From assembly GCF_000764185.1 (NCBI RefSeq), contig NZ_JQEC01000002.1:186001-250000 (forward strand): a DNA stretch of 64,000 bases, in the 5' to 3' direction. The position numbers and the translations under genes were made by a program. The stretch comes from Colwellia psychrerythraea (lineage in GTDB: Bacteria; Pseudomonadota; Gammaproteobacteria; Enterobacterales; Alteromonadaceae). Under the pieces are notes generated by a model that saw nothing but the letters and a program-made list of their open reading frames with translations, had not been told where the DNA came from and did no database searches. How positions within the stretch are numbered: position 1 is the first letter of the stretch; each line of letters begins with the position of its first letter. Below are positions 27,081 through 36,609 of this stretch, piece after piece.

Positions 27081-27896
27081 TTACTTACTTTGACATTGCG
27101 GACAATAGACCGTTGCCCTCCCTGCTTGTTTTATTTCCTTCAGTTTTTCTTTGCAAATAAAACAAGGTTTACCTGAACGGCCATAAACCTGTAGTTGTTG
27201 AGCAAAATATCCGGGTTTACCGTCTACTTGAGTAAAGTCTTTTAATGTAGTGCCACCCTGATTGATTGCCTTACTCAACACCGTTTTAATAAGCACCGTC
27301 AAATCTTCAAATCGTTTACGACTTACTTTACCAGCCGCAACTGTAGGTATGATTTTCGCTTGAAATAATGCTTCATTCGCATAAATGTTACCTACACCAA
27401 CAACTACATGGTTATTCATTAGGAAGGTTTTTATTGCGACCGTTTTCTTACGTGACTTTTTATATAAATAATCAGCTGTAAAGTCAGAAGTTAAAGGCTC
27501 AGGACCAAGGTTTTTAATTAATCGGTGATCGTCAATATCTTCAGTAACCCATAACACAGAACCGAAGCGACGAGGATCATTGAGTCTCAAGGCTAAGCCA
27601 CATTCTAATACTAAATCAAAATGATCGTGTTTTGCGACCGGCGTGTCTTTGTCAATGACTCTGATAGTACCTGACATGCCTAAATGTAACATTAATGTGC
27701 CTTTAGATGTCTCAAGTAAAAGATATTTAGCACGGCGATTAATCGAGATAATCTTTTCACCACAAATATCTGAAATGGTCGGGGTGATAGGCCAACGCAT
27801 TTTAGCATTACGGACTACTACATTACTGACATTTTGGTTTAATACATGTGGTTCTATCCCACGCCTGCATACTTCAACTTCGGGTAATTCTGGCAT
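27081..27896 (-). CDS. mutM: Formamidopyrimidine-DNA glycosylase
   Basis: Removes 8-oxoguanine and formamidopyrimidines and nicks the abasic site. The 271-aa protein starts MPELPEVEV (catalytic Pro2 and Glu3), has RRAKYLLL with the conserved lysine, LHLGMSGTIRV, the H2TH region (VGNIYANEAL) and a four-cysteine zinc finger (CFICKEKL ... GRATVYCPQC). All key residues are present. AGGA precedes the start. A degraded duplicate lies directly downstream. Confidence 0.97.
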   Translation of the reverse strand: MPELPEVEVCRRGIEPHVLNQNVSNVVVRNAKMRWPITPTISDICGEKIISINRRAKYLLLETSKGTLMLHLGMSGTIRVIDKDTPVAKHDHFDLVLECGLALRLNDPRRFGSVLWVTEDIDDHRLIKNLGPEPLTSDFTADYLYKKSRKKTVAIKTFLMNNHVVVGVGNIYANEALFQAKIIPTVAAGKVSRKRFEDLTVLIKTVLSKAINQGGTTLKDFTQVDGKPGYFAQQLQVYGRSGKPCFICKEKLKEIKQAGRATVYCPQCQSK

Positions 27897-27940
27897 AATT
27901 TATTCCTACTATTGCACTGCTATCTGATGAGAGCAAACGT

Positions 27941-28441
27941 CTACAAATGAAAAGGTATTAGCTGCTGCGCGAGTGTAGCGGGTAGTGCTAACCACCTGTT
28001 ATCTCGTTGCTGATAGATCAATAATTGATCGCTAAGTGGGTATAGTACAAGGGTTCGCTCTTGCGGCTCACCCGCTAAAGCAATTTTTACTGTTATTCCC
28101 TGCTCGCTATCAATGACAATTTCAGCCGCTTGCACTAAACCATTGCTTTGTTGCCAAGCAAACATCATTTGCTCAATCTGCTGACCATTTTTTTCCAGTA
28201 TTATGCCTTTAGTTGTTAATTGCCAACTGCGACCGACACGTTCAAATAAAACCTGCTGGCTTTCTGTTAGCTCTATTAGCAAGGTTAAAATCACACTGTT
28301 TGCTGGCAAAATAAGCTGTTCGGCATTATTTCTATCTTCTTCGTTTGGGAAGAGTTTATCGTTAGTGGCATTAATTAATAAAATGATAATCATCACTGAA
28401 AAAATAATGACATTGTTCCAGCCTGTCTTAGATAATTTCAT
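27941..28441 (-). CDS. Hypothetical membrane-anchored protein
   Basis: A 166-aa protein with one N-terminal membrane helix (WNNVIIFSVMIIILLINA) and a soluble, beta-rich domain probably facing the periplasm. It has no cysteines and no motif I recognise. It sits between mutM and rpmG on the same strand, where enterobacteria have no gene. Length and codon use look normal. Confidence 0.7.
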   Translation of the reverse strand: MKLSKTGWNNVIIFSVMIIILLINATNDKLFPNEEDRNNAEQLILPANSVILTLLIELTESQQVLFERVGRSWQLTTKGIILEKNGQQIEQMMFAWQQSNGLVQAAEIVIDSEQGITVKIALAGEPQERTLVLYPLSDQLLIYQQRDNRWLALPATLAQQLIPFHL

Positions 28442-28554
28442 TTAAGTTTTCCAATATAGCAAGTAGTTATATCATACTGAAATTTTTATAAAATAGCGCG
28501 TTTAGCTGCCGATACGCATGTATATATGCGACAAGCATCATATTTTAGATATAA

Positions 28555-28580
28555 AAAAGCCCGGTATAAACCGGGCTTTT
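28555..28580 (-). terminator. Terminator after rpmBG
   Basis: AAAAGCCCGGT-ATAA-ACCGGGCTTTT forms a stem of about 10 bp with a T-run on the minus strand (and on the plus strand), just downstream of rpmG. Confidence 0.85.
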
Positions 28581-28597
28581 AGTAGAAACAAAATTAA

Positions 28598-28753
28598 TTA
28601 CTTAATTTTAGCTTCTTTATAGATTACGTGCTTACGAATGGTTGGATCAAATTTTTTGATTTCCATTTTCTCAGGCATAGTCTTTTTATTCTTATCAGTA
28701 GTATAAAAATGACCAGTACCAGCACTAGAAACTAAACGAATTTTATCGCGCAT
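28598..28753 (-). CDS. rpmG: 50S ribosomal protein L33
   Basis: A 51-aa ribosomal protein, reading [20 protein letters not shown] at the start, then [17 protein letters not shown] and ending [11 protein letters not shown]. This is the cysteine-free L33 form common in gammaproteobacteria. It follows rpmB by 27 bp and shares its transcript, ending at the strong terminator at 28555-28580. Confidence 0.97.
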   Translation of the reverse strand: MRDKIRLVSSAGTGHFYTTDKNKKTMPEKMEIKKFDPTIRKHVIYKEAKIK

Positions 28754-28780
28754 AGTATTTTCCTTAGAATAATAAAGTTA

Positions 28781-29017
28781 TTAAACTTTTTCGCCACGGG
28801 CACGGATGTCTGCTAAAACAACATCAATACCTTTTTTATCGATAATACGCATTCCTTTCGGAGTTAAACGTAATTTAACGAAACGATTTTCGCTCTCAAC
28901 CCAAAAACGGTGAGATTGAAGGTTAGGTAAAAAACGACGACGAGTCGCGTTTCTTGCGTGAGAACGGTTGTTTCCAACCATTGGCACTTTGCCTGTTACT
29001 TGGCAAATTTTAGACAT
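28781..29017 (-). CDS. rpmB: 50S ribosomal protein L28
   Basis: A 78-aa ribosomal protein starting [20 protein letters not shown] and containing [14 protein letters not shown] and [18 protein letters not shown] precedes the ATG. First gene of the rpmBG operon. Confidence 0.97.
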   Translation of the reverse strand: MSKICQVTGKVPMVGNNRSHARNATRRRFLPNLQSHRFWVESENRFVKLRLTPKGMRIIDKKGIDVVLADIRARGEKV

Positions 29018-29058
29018 GTGAGTACTCCAATATTAATTTCAGCTCGAGCTATATTTTC

Positions 29059-29078
29059 CCCAAGACCGTCGTCTCGGG
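29059..29078 (-). promoter_or_regulatory. Hairpin in rpmB leader
   Basis: CCCAAGAC-CGTC-GTCTCGGG can form an 8-bp stem (one G-U pair) in the rpmB 5' untranslated region; a TATAAT hexamer lies upstream at 29098-29103 on the minus strand. There is no T-run, so it is not a plain terminator. It may be an autoregulatory leader structure. Confidence 0.35.
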
Positions 29079-29257
29079 ATCCTGAAAAAGGTGGCATATT
29101 ATAGAGAAACTGGATAATTAATACTAGCCTTAATGGAAAAATACTCAAAAAATAGTACTTGTTAATAAGTTTCATATAGTTAGATAGGATATATAAAGAA
29201 ATACCTCACCGAAACAGTGATTTTTCGACTAAATTTTGTATCTTTCAAGGGGGAAAA

Positions 29258-29692
29258 TCAACCTATTCTTGATTGCAGTAACTTCTTCAATTGTTCATTT
29301 TGTTCTTTATTACACAATTCATCAATGAGAATACGTAATATGTGTGATTTAGCTAAGTCAGAGCCTTGTGACAAATCTTGTAACTGCCCTATAGCTTCTT
29401 CACTTAAGGTAAAGGTTGCTCGTCGAAATGGCTTTTCAACTCTTGCGCTAACACCCGCCTTAACTTCTGCTGCTTGCTGGTGTTCTACTTCAGTCATTTT
29501 TACATAACGTTTAGCTTCACTAATAGCTTCTTTAAGATTTAATTTATGGCATGTGCCGTCTGTTGTTAACTCACTAACAATTTTAGGCGCACCTTTAGCA
29601 TAATCTTCCGAATCAGAGATAAACTCATCAATAGTGAAAATTTTCTTTCTTTTCTTGCTGTCTTTACTCTTTTTTAAATCAGTTAAACTCAT
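29258..29692 (-). CDS. Ribbon-helix-helix protein, likely ParA partner
   Basis: A 144-aa basic protein. The C-terminal half carries a ribbon-helix-helix-like segment (RRATFTLSEEAIGQLQDLSQ, then SDLAKSHILRILIDEL), typical of small centromere-binding or copy-control proteins. The N-terminus is Lys/Ser-rich. The gene overlaps the ParA gene by 14 bp, so the two are translationally linked, as in type Ib plasmid partition modules. Its DNA site is not known. Confidence 0.65.
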   Translation of the reverse strand: MSLTDLKKSKDSKKRKKIFTIDEFISDSEDYAKGAPKIVSELTTDGTCHKLNLKEAISEAKRYVKMTEVEHQQAAEVKAGVSARVEKPFRRATFTLSEEAIGQLQDLSQGSDLAKSHILRILIDELCNKEQNEQLKKLLQSRIG

Positions 29693-30347
29693 GTGAATTG
29701 TCCGGTTCCATTGCTAATAACTCTTCAGCAATAGTCATCATTTCCTGCGCAGCTTTACCTGTAGGATCTATTTCAATAACTGAAGAGCCCTGCTCTTCGC
29801 TATCATCATAAACGTTTCGGTTATAGGTTACGGCATCTAAGACATTAATACCATACGAGCTACACACCTCTTTAGCTTCGAGTATTCTTCCGGCTTGATT
29901 TGGTAATGACGGGCATTGAGTAATAAGAAAAGAAGCTATCATTTTAGGGTTTACCATTTTACATGTGCTGAGCATATCTTCCATGTGAGGTACTGTTTTC
30001 AGATCTCGCCTTTTAGGTCTTAGCGGGATAACTACGTGATCAGCAACAGACATAGCAGCACGCAAGGCTAAGTTATCTTGACCACCACAATCGACGATTA
30101 CATAGTCATAGTGTTGAACTAAACTCAGCAAATCATTTCGAATTTTTCCATATAATTGAATGCAGTTAATTGCAGGTAGTGAGGGGTCACCGTTTCTAGC
30201 TTGTATCCAATCGGAGGTTGTTCTTTGCGGATCACAATCAACCATTAACACTATTGATTTTTTATTTCCGGCGAAATATACCGCTAAATTTTGGGCTAAG
30301 CAGCTTTTACCACTGCCTCCTTTCTCGCCACCTACTAATATCATCAT
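29679..30347 (-). CDS. ParA-family partition ATPase
   Basis: A 222-aa ATPase with the deviant Walker A motif GGEKGGSGKS near the N-terminus, VDCDPQRTTSDW and the Walker B-like YVIVDCGG. It is small and lacks an N-terminal DNA-binding domain, like type Ib plasmid ParA or VirC1-like proteins. I take ATG 30347 (MMILVGGEKGG), 9 nt after AAGGA; a GTG at 30368 would add seven residues. It probably works with the RHH protein to position DNA or a protein complex. Chromosomal location away from an origin suggests a captured plasmid module. Confidence 0.85.
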   Translation of the reverse strand: MMILVGGEKGGSGKSCLAQNLAVYFAGNKKSIVLMVDCDPQRTTSDWIQARNGDPSLPAINCIQLYGKIRNDLLSLVQHYDYVIVDCGGQDNLALRAAMSVADHVVIPLRPKRRDLKTVPHMEDMLSTCKMVNPKMIASFLITQCPSLPNQAGRILEAKEVCSSYGINVLDAVTYNRNVYDDSEEQGSSVIEIDPTGKAAQEMMTIAEELLAMEPDNSHEFN

Positions 30348-30454
30348 TTTAGTACCGTCCTTTACCACAATATAGTTAACATCTTATCGTGCTAATTGTA
30401 GTTCACTTTCTAGAAATTGCTTTTACCTAAATAAGCTTATGATCTTGGTCTGTG

Positions 30455-30763
30455 CTAAGCACCTTTATCCAGAACTAAGGCAATTTCAAACCAGCCACTT
30501 TCTTGTTTCACACTTCGTAGCACTTTGCCGTAAAGCTTCTGGTTACTCGCATTAGCTGACTTGAATACTACAGTTACTGCAGTATTGGTGGCTAAACTTT
30601 GATCACAATCTAACCTTAATCCGCCACGAGCAAAGTCTAAACAAGCAATTTTTTTATTATGCTCCTGACCACTTTTGTCAATCCAAACTATATCCACTAA
30701 CTCTTTTTCCATATCTAAACGAAACGATTTACGACGCTCCTGTTCCTCGCTACTATCAGTCAT
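30455..30763 (-). CDS. PilZ-domain protein
   Basis: A 102-aa single-domain protein of the c-di-GMP receptor family. RRKSFRLD near the N-terminus matches the RxxxR ligand motif. The second motif, normally D/N-x-S-x-x-G, reads DFARGG, with alanine for serine, so binding may be weaker. YGKVLRS and the beta-barrel pattern fit. AAGGAT precedes the start. Upstream of parA on the same strand, 108 bp away. Two GGDEF cyclases occur elsewhere in the window. Confidence 0.8.
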   Translation of the reverse strand: MTDSSEEQERRKSFRLDMEKELVDIVWIDKSGQEHNKKIACLDFARGGLRLDCDQSLATNTAVTVVFKSANASNQKLYGKVLRSVKQESGWFEIALVLDKGA

Positions 30764-30856
30764 AAGGTGATCCTTCTTTTTAAAATATTTACTAAAGCCA
30801 CACTATTAAAAGTAATTGCCTTTCATGTTTTTCGCAAATTATCAGATATATACCTG

Positions 30857-31582
30857 TTAATTTGTCATCTCACCATGCTCTGCAAAGGAGTAACACTGAT
30901 GACCAGCAACAATGATGTGGTCTAATACACGCACATCGATTAATTGTAGTGCTTGCATTAATTTATCGGTTATTTGCTTATCTGCAATGCTGGCCTCAGC
31001 TACGCCAGAAGGATGGTTATGCGTTAGAATTACCGCTGCAGCGTGATGTTTTATCGCTTGCTCAACAACAACTCTAGGGTAAACAGCCGCCGCATCAAGT
31101 GTGCCAAAAAACAAACGTTCAAATGTTAAAACTTGATGCTGATTATCTAAAAAAAGCACGGCAAATATTTCACGGTTTTCAAAACGTAATTCACTTAATA
31201 AATAATCACGTGTTGCTTGTGAAGAAGTTAAAGAACAATCAGTCTCCCTGATTTTCTCAGCTAAGTAACGTTTAGACATTTCTAAACAAGCTTGCAGTTG
31301 CACATATTTTGCCTTTCCAAGCCCATGCCTTGCGCAAAAGTCTTCTTGACTCGCAGAAAAAACAGCCCCTAAACTGCCAAAGCTACTCAGTAATTTTCGG
31401 GCTAAGTCAACTACATGACAGCCCTTAACCCCGGTGCGTAAAAATATTGCCAGTAATTCAGCATCGCTTAAACTGGAAGAGCCCAAATGTAGTAGTTTCT
31501 CTCGTGGCCTCTCTAACTCTGGCCAGTCTTTTAACACGCTTTGCTTTAAATGCGATTCCTTCAACACAGATTCTTTTAACAT
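30857..31582 (-). CDS. radC: RadC family JAMM-domain protein
   Basis: A 241-aa protein with an N-terminal helix-hairpin-helix-like region and a JAMM metalloprotease-like fold: [15 protein letters not shown], then the zinc motif [20 protein letters not shown]. Its cellular role is unresolved. The N-terminus carries a repeated LKES/LKQS sequence ([20 protein letters not shown]) before the usual [13 protein letters not shown] beginning; AAGGA before the ATG supports it. Confidence 0.92.
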   Translation of the reverse strand: MLKESVLKESHLKQSVLKDWPELERPREKLLHLGSSSLSDAELLAIFLRTGVKGCHVVDLARKLLSSFGSLGAVFSASQEDFCARHGLGKAKYVQLQACLEMSKRYLAEKIRETDCSLTSSQATRDYLLSELRFENREIFAVLFLDNQHQVLTFERLFFGTLDAAAVYPRVVVEQAIKHHAAAVILTHNHPSGVAEASIADKQITDKLMQALQLIDVRVLDHIIVAGHQCYSFAEHGEMTN

Positions 31583-31716
31583 AAGTGCATCCTTGCTTTA
31601 CATTTCACTACTTTTTATCGATGAATAACTGTCTTTATTTAGCAACAGTTATTTCTAAATAAAGATAATAAATGTTATCTTATCCGCCTTATTGTTTACT
31701 TTAAGATTAGCAGCTT

Positions 31717-32928
31717 ATGCAAATTCTTCAGGACAAAAAAATAGTACTGGGCATTACCGGTGGCATCGCCGCCTACAAAACACCAGAATTGGTACGTCGA
31801 CTTAAAGATCACGGCGCAGATGTGCGTGTGGTTATGACCGATGGCGCAAAAGCCTTCATTACCCCATTAACGCTGCAAGCGGTATCGGGTAATCATGTTT
31901 CAGATAGCTTGCTCGATAGTCAGGCCGAACTTGCCATGGGGCACATTGAATTAGCTAAGTGGGCTGATTTAATTATTATCGCTCCAGCTACTGCCGATAT
32001 TATTGCCCGTATAACCGCAGGTATGGCCAATGATTTACTGTCAACATTATGTTTAGCGACAAGTGCGCCAATCGCTATTGCACCCGCAATGAATCAGCAG
32101 ATGTGGCACGCCAAAGCAACACAAGTAAATATCAACACGTTAAAGCAATGGGGACTTCATATCTGGGGCCCTGGCTCTGGAGAACAGGCTTGTGGCGATG
32201 TTGGTTTAGGACGAATGTTAGATGTTAATGAGCTAGTTAGCTTAAGTAGTGACTTTTTTGTCGAGAAATATTTAAAAGGCCAACATTGGGTCATTACTGC
32301 TGGGCCAACACGTGAAGCAATAGACCCTGTGCGTTATATTTCTAACCATAGCTCAGGTAAAATGGGTTATGCCATAGCTCATGCTGCATTGCGCGCAGGC
32401 GCTAAAGTGACGTTGATTTCTGGACCTGTAAGTATACCTGCTCCCGTAGGTTGTGAGCTAATTCAAGTAACCAGTGCTGATCAAATGCACCAGCAAGCAC
32501 TAACTCATGTGCCACAGGCGACAACTTTTGTTGCCTGTGCTGCTGTTGCCGATTACCGAGTAGCTAACATTGCTGATGAAAAAATTAAAAAAGATAATGA
32601 AAGTATGCAATTGTCCTTAATTAAAAACCACGATATCGTTGCCGATGTAGCTAAACTAGTTAATAAACCTTTTATCGTCGGTTTTGCGGCTGAAACACAA
32701 AATGTAGAGCATTATGCACGTGGTAAGTTAATGCGCAAAAATTTAGACCTAATCGCTGCCAATGATGTTGCTAAAGCAGGCCAAGGCTTTAACAGTGATG
32801 ACAATGCCTTAACGCTTTATAGCGCTATTGATAAAATAGAGATCCCCTTAGCAAATAAGCAAATAATTGCTAAACAACTAGTCTCATTAATCAATCAACA
32901 TTATCTAGCAAAAAACGCTGAAAACTAA
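31717..32928 (+). CDS. coaBC: Bifunctional CoaBC (PPC decarboxylase / PPC synthetase)
   Basis: Two steps of CoA synthesis in one 403-aa protein. The N-terminal flavoprotein (1-185) has [10 protein letters not shown], the catalytic His in [18 protein letters not shown] and the active-site Cys in [13 protein letters not shown]. The C-terminal synthetase has [32 protein letters not shown] and the KIKKD lysine motif. Divergent from radC as in E. coli; the dut gene usually next to it is absent. Confidence 0.97.
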   Translation: MQILQDKKIVLGITGGIAAYKTPELVRRLKDHGADVRVVMTDGAKAFITPLTLQAVSGNHVSDSLLDSQAELAMGHIELAKWADLIIIAPATADIIARITAGMANDLLSTLCLATSAPIAIAPAMNQQMWHAKATQVNINTLKQWGLHIWGPGSGEQACGDVGLGRMLDVNELVSLSSDFFVEKYLKGQHWVITAGPTREAIDPVRYISNHSSGKMGYAIAHAALRAGAKVTLISGPVSIPAPVGCELIQVTSADQMHQQALTHVPQATTFVACAAVADYRVANIADEKIKKDNESMQLSLIKNHDIVADVAKLVNKPFIVGFAAETQNVEHYARGKLMRKNLDLIAANDVAKAGQGFNSDDNALTLYSAIDKIEIPLANKQIIAKQLVSLINQHYLAKNAEN

Positions 32929-33006
32929 GCTAACTTAATTTACCTTAAGCATAAGCGAATTTATTAGCATAATGGACAGAATAATAACAATAGAGAATAT
33001 TTTTAT

Positions 33007-33603
33007 ATGGTCGCCACACAAAGTAAGAACCAAAAGCCAAACCGTAAACACCAAATATTAGAATCCTTAGCGTTAATGTTACAAAACTGTCCAGGGCAGC
33101 GTATCACCACCGCGAAACTCGCTGCTGAAGTCGGTTTTTCAGAAGCAGCTTTATATCGCCACTTTCCGTCAAAAGCCCGCATGTTTGAGGGTTTAATCGA
33201 CTTTATTGAGGAATCTATATTTTCACGTATCAATTTAATCCTTTCCGATCATAAAGAAACCTTGGTACGTTGCCATCACATATTGCATGTTTTATTGGTT
33301 TTTTCTGAGCGTAATCCTGGTATGTGTAGAATATTAGCGGGCGATGCATTAATGGGTGAAAATGAGCGTTTACGCAATAGGGTACACCAGTTTTTTGAAA
33401 AATTAGAATCACAATTTAAACAAGTATTGCGTGAACGCAAACTTCGTGAAGGCAAAACCTTTACTATTAGTGAAGCTGCTTTAGCTAGTCTATTAGTTTC
33501 TTTCGCTGAAGGTAAAATGAGCCAATATGTTCGCTCTGGTTATACTAAAAAGCCGAGTAGTGACTTTAATGAACAATGGCAATTTTTAATGGCCGACAAA
33601 TAA
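33007..33603 (+). CDS. slmA: Nucleoid occlusion factor SlmA
   Basis: A 198-aa TetR-family protein that inhibits FtsZ assembly over DNA. The sequence is close to E. coli Slm[45 protein letters not shown] and the late [10 protein letters not shown]. It binds specific chromosomal sites in the family. Located 78 bp after coaBC. Confidence 0.95.
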   Translation: MVATQSKNQKPNRKHQILESLALMLQNCPGQRITTAKLAAEVGFSEAALYRHFPSKARMFEGLIDFIEESIFSRINLILSDHKETLVRCHHILHVLLVFSERNPGMCRILAGDALMGENERLRNRVHQFFEKLESQFKQVLRERKLREGKTFTISEAALASLLVSFAEGKMSQYVRSGYTKKPSSDFNEQWQFLMADK

Positions 33604-33687
33604 TAGCAATAACAACTAATCATATAACTATAAGTTTGGGCAATGCCTGCTACTTGTTAGTAATCTTAAAATTTATCGAGGAAAGCT

Positions 33688-35151
33688 ATGAGCACTCTCT
33701 CACAATTGCAACCTGCCAGCTTGTGGCAGCTATTTGAAAAAATTTGCAGTATCCCACATCCATCAAAACATGAACAAAAAATATCCTTATGGATCCAAGA
33801 TTGGGCGAAAGAGCTTGGTTTAGCCATTAAAGAAGACGCTGTTGGTAACTTATTCATTAAAAAGCCGGCAACAGCTGGTATGGAAGACCGTAAAGGTATT
33901 ATCTTACAAGCGCATATGGATATGGTACCGCAAAAAAATAATGATACTGACCATGACTTCCTTACTGATCCAATTAAACCATATATTATCGACTCAGGTG
34001 ACTGGGTAACTGCAGAAGGCACGACTTTAGGTGCAGATAATGGTGTTGGTTTAGCTTCTGCATTAGCGGTATTGGCCAGTGATGATATTCCTCATGGTCC
34101 GCTAGAAGTATTGGTAACCATTGATGAAGAAGCGGGCATGACCGGCGCATTTGGTTTAGAGGCTGGCTGGCTTGACGGTGACATTTTAATAAACACTGAC
34201 TCTGAGCAAGAAGGTGAAGTTTACATGGGTTGTGCCGGTGGCATTGATGGCAATGCCAGTTTCCCACTCACTTTTGAGGATGTACCAAACGATTATCAAG
34301 CTTTTAACTTATCTATATCGGGTTTGAAAGGCGGTCATTCTGGTGTTGATATTCATACTGGCCGTGCTAACGCTAACAAATTATTAGTGCGATTTTTATT
34401 AAACGCCAGCAATAACTTGGATATCAGCTTAACTGAATTAAATGGTGGTAGTTTACGTAATGCGATTCCTCGTGAAGCCAACGCTAGTTTTGTTATTGCT
34501 AAAGATAAAGTGTCAGCATTAAAAACCGCTTTAGCAGATTATTTATCGACTATTAAGGCAAATTTAGGCGCTATCGAAACAGATATAGATATGTTATTGA
34601 TCTCGCCTGAAGACTTTGACGAATGTTGGACAAAAGCAACACAAGCCGCCATTTTACGTGCCCTTAATGCTTGTCCTAACGGCGTAGTTCGCATGAGTGA
34701 TGATATTGAAGGTATAGTAGAGAGCTCATTAAATTTAGGCGTTATACGTACCCGAGGAAAAAACTTCAGTGCCATGACACTCATACGAAGTTTACACGAT
34801 GACGGACGTTTAGAGACTCAACGTACAGTACAATCGGTGTTTGAACTTGCTGGTGCTAACGTTGTATTCTCAGGCGCTTATCCTGGTTGGAAACCTAATA
34901 CAGATTCTGCCATCATGCAGACTGTACGAGATACTTATCAAAGTATATTTAATAAAATCCCTGCGGTAATGGTAATCCATGCTGGCTTGGAATGTGGTTT
35001 GTTTAAAACAGCTTACCCACATTGGGATATGGTTTCTATTGGACCAACGATTAAATTCCCTCATTCTCCTGATGAGAAAATAGAAATCGCCACCGTTGCA
35101 CAATATTGGCAATTACTAGTTGCGGTTTTGGCTAATATCCCAACTAAGTAA
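33688..35151 (+). CDS. pepD: Cytosol non-specific dipeptidase (aminoacyl-histidine dipeptidase)
   Basis: A 487-aa M20 metallopeptidase cleaving dipeptides, including Xaa-His. Di-zinc ligands are visible in LQAHMDMVPQ (His), LGADNGVGLA (bridging Asp), IDEEAGMTGA (catalytic and ligand Glu), NTDSEQEGE and HAGLECGLF. GGHSGVDIHTGRANANKL is the dimerisation/substrate segment. Length matches the family. GAGGAAAG precedes the ATG. Confidence 0.96.
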   Translation: MSTLSQLQPASLWQLFEKICSIPHPSKHEQKISLWIQDWAKELGLAIKEDAVGNLFIKKPATAGMEDRKGIILQAHMDMVPQKNNDTDHDFLTDPIKPYIIDSGDWVTAEGTTLGADNGVGLASALAVLASDDIPHGPLEVLVTIDEEAGMTGAFGLEAGWLDGDILINTDSEQEGEVYMGCAGGIDGNASFPLTFEDVPNDYQAFNLSISGLKGGHSGVDIHTGRANANKLLVRFLLNASNNLDISLTELNGGSLRNAIPREANASFVIAKDKVSALKTALADYLSTIKANLGAIETDIDMLLISPEDFDECWTKATQAAILRALNACPNGVVRMSDDIEGIVESSLNLGVIRTRGKNFSAMTLIRSLHDDGRLETQRTVQSVFELAGANVVFSGAYPGWKPNTDSAIMQTVRDTYQSIFNKIPAVMVIHAGLECGLFKTAYPHWDMVSIGPTIKFPHSPDEKIEIATVAQYWQLLVAVLANIPTK

Positions 35152-35197
35152 AACTAGCGAATAATGACAAGCTATTAACTTCTAGGTTATTAGCTTG

Positions 35198-36277
35198 TCA
35201 TTTTGATATAACAACTTTATTTCTACCTGAATTTTTTGCCTGATATAATAGTTTATCGGCTAATTCATAAGCACTTTCTACCGAGATATTTTGTTGGGAG
35301 TCAATCAATAATAAACCCGCAGATATGGTGATTTTCTTTTCAAGTTCACAATATTGCTGCAAACTTTCGACAGCCACTCTAATATCTTCAATCAAAATTA
35401 ATGCACTTTGTTCATTTTTCGCCTGATATAACAGTGCAAACTCCTCTCCTCCCAAACGAAACACAGCATCATTGCCGCGCTTCATTTGTACCTTTAATAG
35501 ATTAGCCAAAGCAACAAGTGCAACATCACCCGCAGGATGGCCAAAAGTATCGTTATAACTTTTAAAATGGTCAATATCTATGATGGCAAGCGCAAGTAAT
35601 TCATGACTTCTATTAGCCCTGCTCATTTGCTGTGGTAAAACTTCATCAAAATGTCGGCGATTAAATAGTCCTGTTAAGGCATCAGTTTTTGTTAATTTTT
35701 CTAACTGACTTTTTGCGGTAATTAATTTTTCAAAGGTTCTCGAAATAAGCATCTCTGCCAAATAGGCAAAAAATAAAGTAAAACAAGCAACCATAGTAAA
35801 ACGGACAAATTCCATCATGGTGACTGTGCTGCTAGTAAATGAAAACAATTCTATTAACAATATAGTCAGAAAAGCGAGAGATATCCGTAAGCCAACTTTA
35901 TGCCCGTACAAAGACATAACAAGAAATATATACAGAAAGTACCAAATAGGGGTATATTCTCTACCGTGATTGAAGTAAACAACCAAGAGAACACCCAGTC
36001 CCATAAAATGTAAAACAATATGGGAAGCATACTTACGCAATTTTCCTGGCAAGAAAAGTATCACCGACATTGTGATGAACAAACATAGATTGACATAAAA
36101 AATAGCGGTATTGCTATAAATGAAGTTACCAATCATCAAGGTTGAAAGAATTATAAAAGAGAGTAATAAGATAAACTTACTAGTCACTTTTTTACGATAA
36201 AAGTTACTTTCAATATCCTTATCTAATTGTAAGTAGGTTGTAAACCATGCTTTCATAACCCTAGATCCAAACTTCAT
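35198..36277 (-). CDS. Membrane GGDEF-domain diguanylate cyclase
   Basis: A 359-aa protein: about six hydrophobic helices (residues 30-185) then a GGDEF domain starting TDALTGLFNRRHFD. The active loop is GGEEF, and the inhibitory I-site RxxD is present as RGND five residues before it, so it is predicted to make c-di-GMP with product inhibition. The N-terminal membrane region is an unassigned sensor. The first Met is used; a second Met at residue 8 is possible. Confidence 0.9.
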   Translation of the reverse strand: MKFGSRVMKAWFTTYLQLDKDIESNFYRKKVTSKFILLLSFIILSTLMIGNFIYSNTAIFYVNLCLFITMSVILFLPGKLRKYASHIVLHFMGLGVLLVVYFNHGREYTPIWYFLYIFLVMSLYGHKVGLRISLAFLTILLIELFSFTSSTVTMMEFVRFTMVACFTLFFAYLAEMLISRTFEKLITAKSQLEKLTKTDALTGLFNRRHFDEVLPQQMSRANRSHELLALAIIDIDHFKSYNDTFGHPAGDVALVALANLLKVQMKRGNDAVFRLGGEEFALLYQAKNEQSALILIEDIRVAVESLQQYCELEKKITISAGLLLIDSQQNISVESAYELADKLLYQAKNSGRNKVVISK

Positions 36278-36609
36278 TTATACCGAACTTAGTTTATCAT
36301 AGATAAATTAGCACAGCGTTGCTTTCATGTTTAAATTTTATACACTAAACTATCAATTATTCAAACTGTTATAACTGGTTAATTAGGATACAAGTATAAT
36401 TTATCAAATAAACCGCTTATTTAAACAAGCCAATTACGGCTATGAAGTCACTTATTTGAATCCCCCCCTAATGAGCACCCACAACATTAGTAACAATAAC
36501 CATTATTCCAATTTCATGCTTTTACTTACCATAATCACAATTCATAACTAAACTTTGTTATTAAAATAATTTCCGTTAGAATGGGGAATCACTACTTAGG
36601 ATATTTGTT
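36278..36609. other. Intergenic region between divergent signalling genes
   Basis: About 330 bp, strongly AT-rich, holding the divergent promoters of the cyclase and the LuxR-type regulator. I see no gene, clear hairpin or recognised operator. Confidence 0.4.

Noticed and set aside
29217..29507. 96-codon plus-strand ORF
   Set aside because: It is antisense to the RHH gene with no start signal; a shadow frame.
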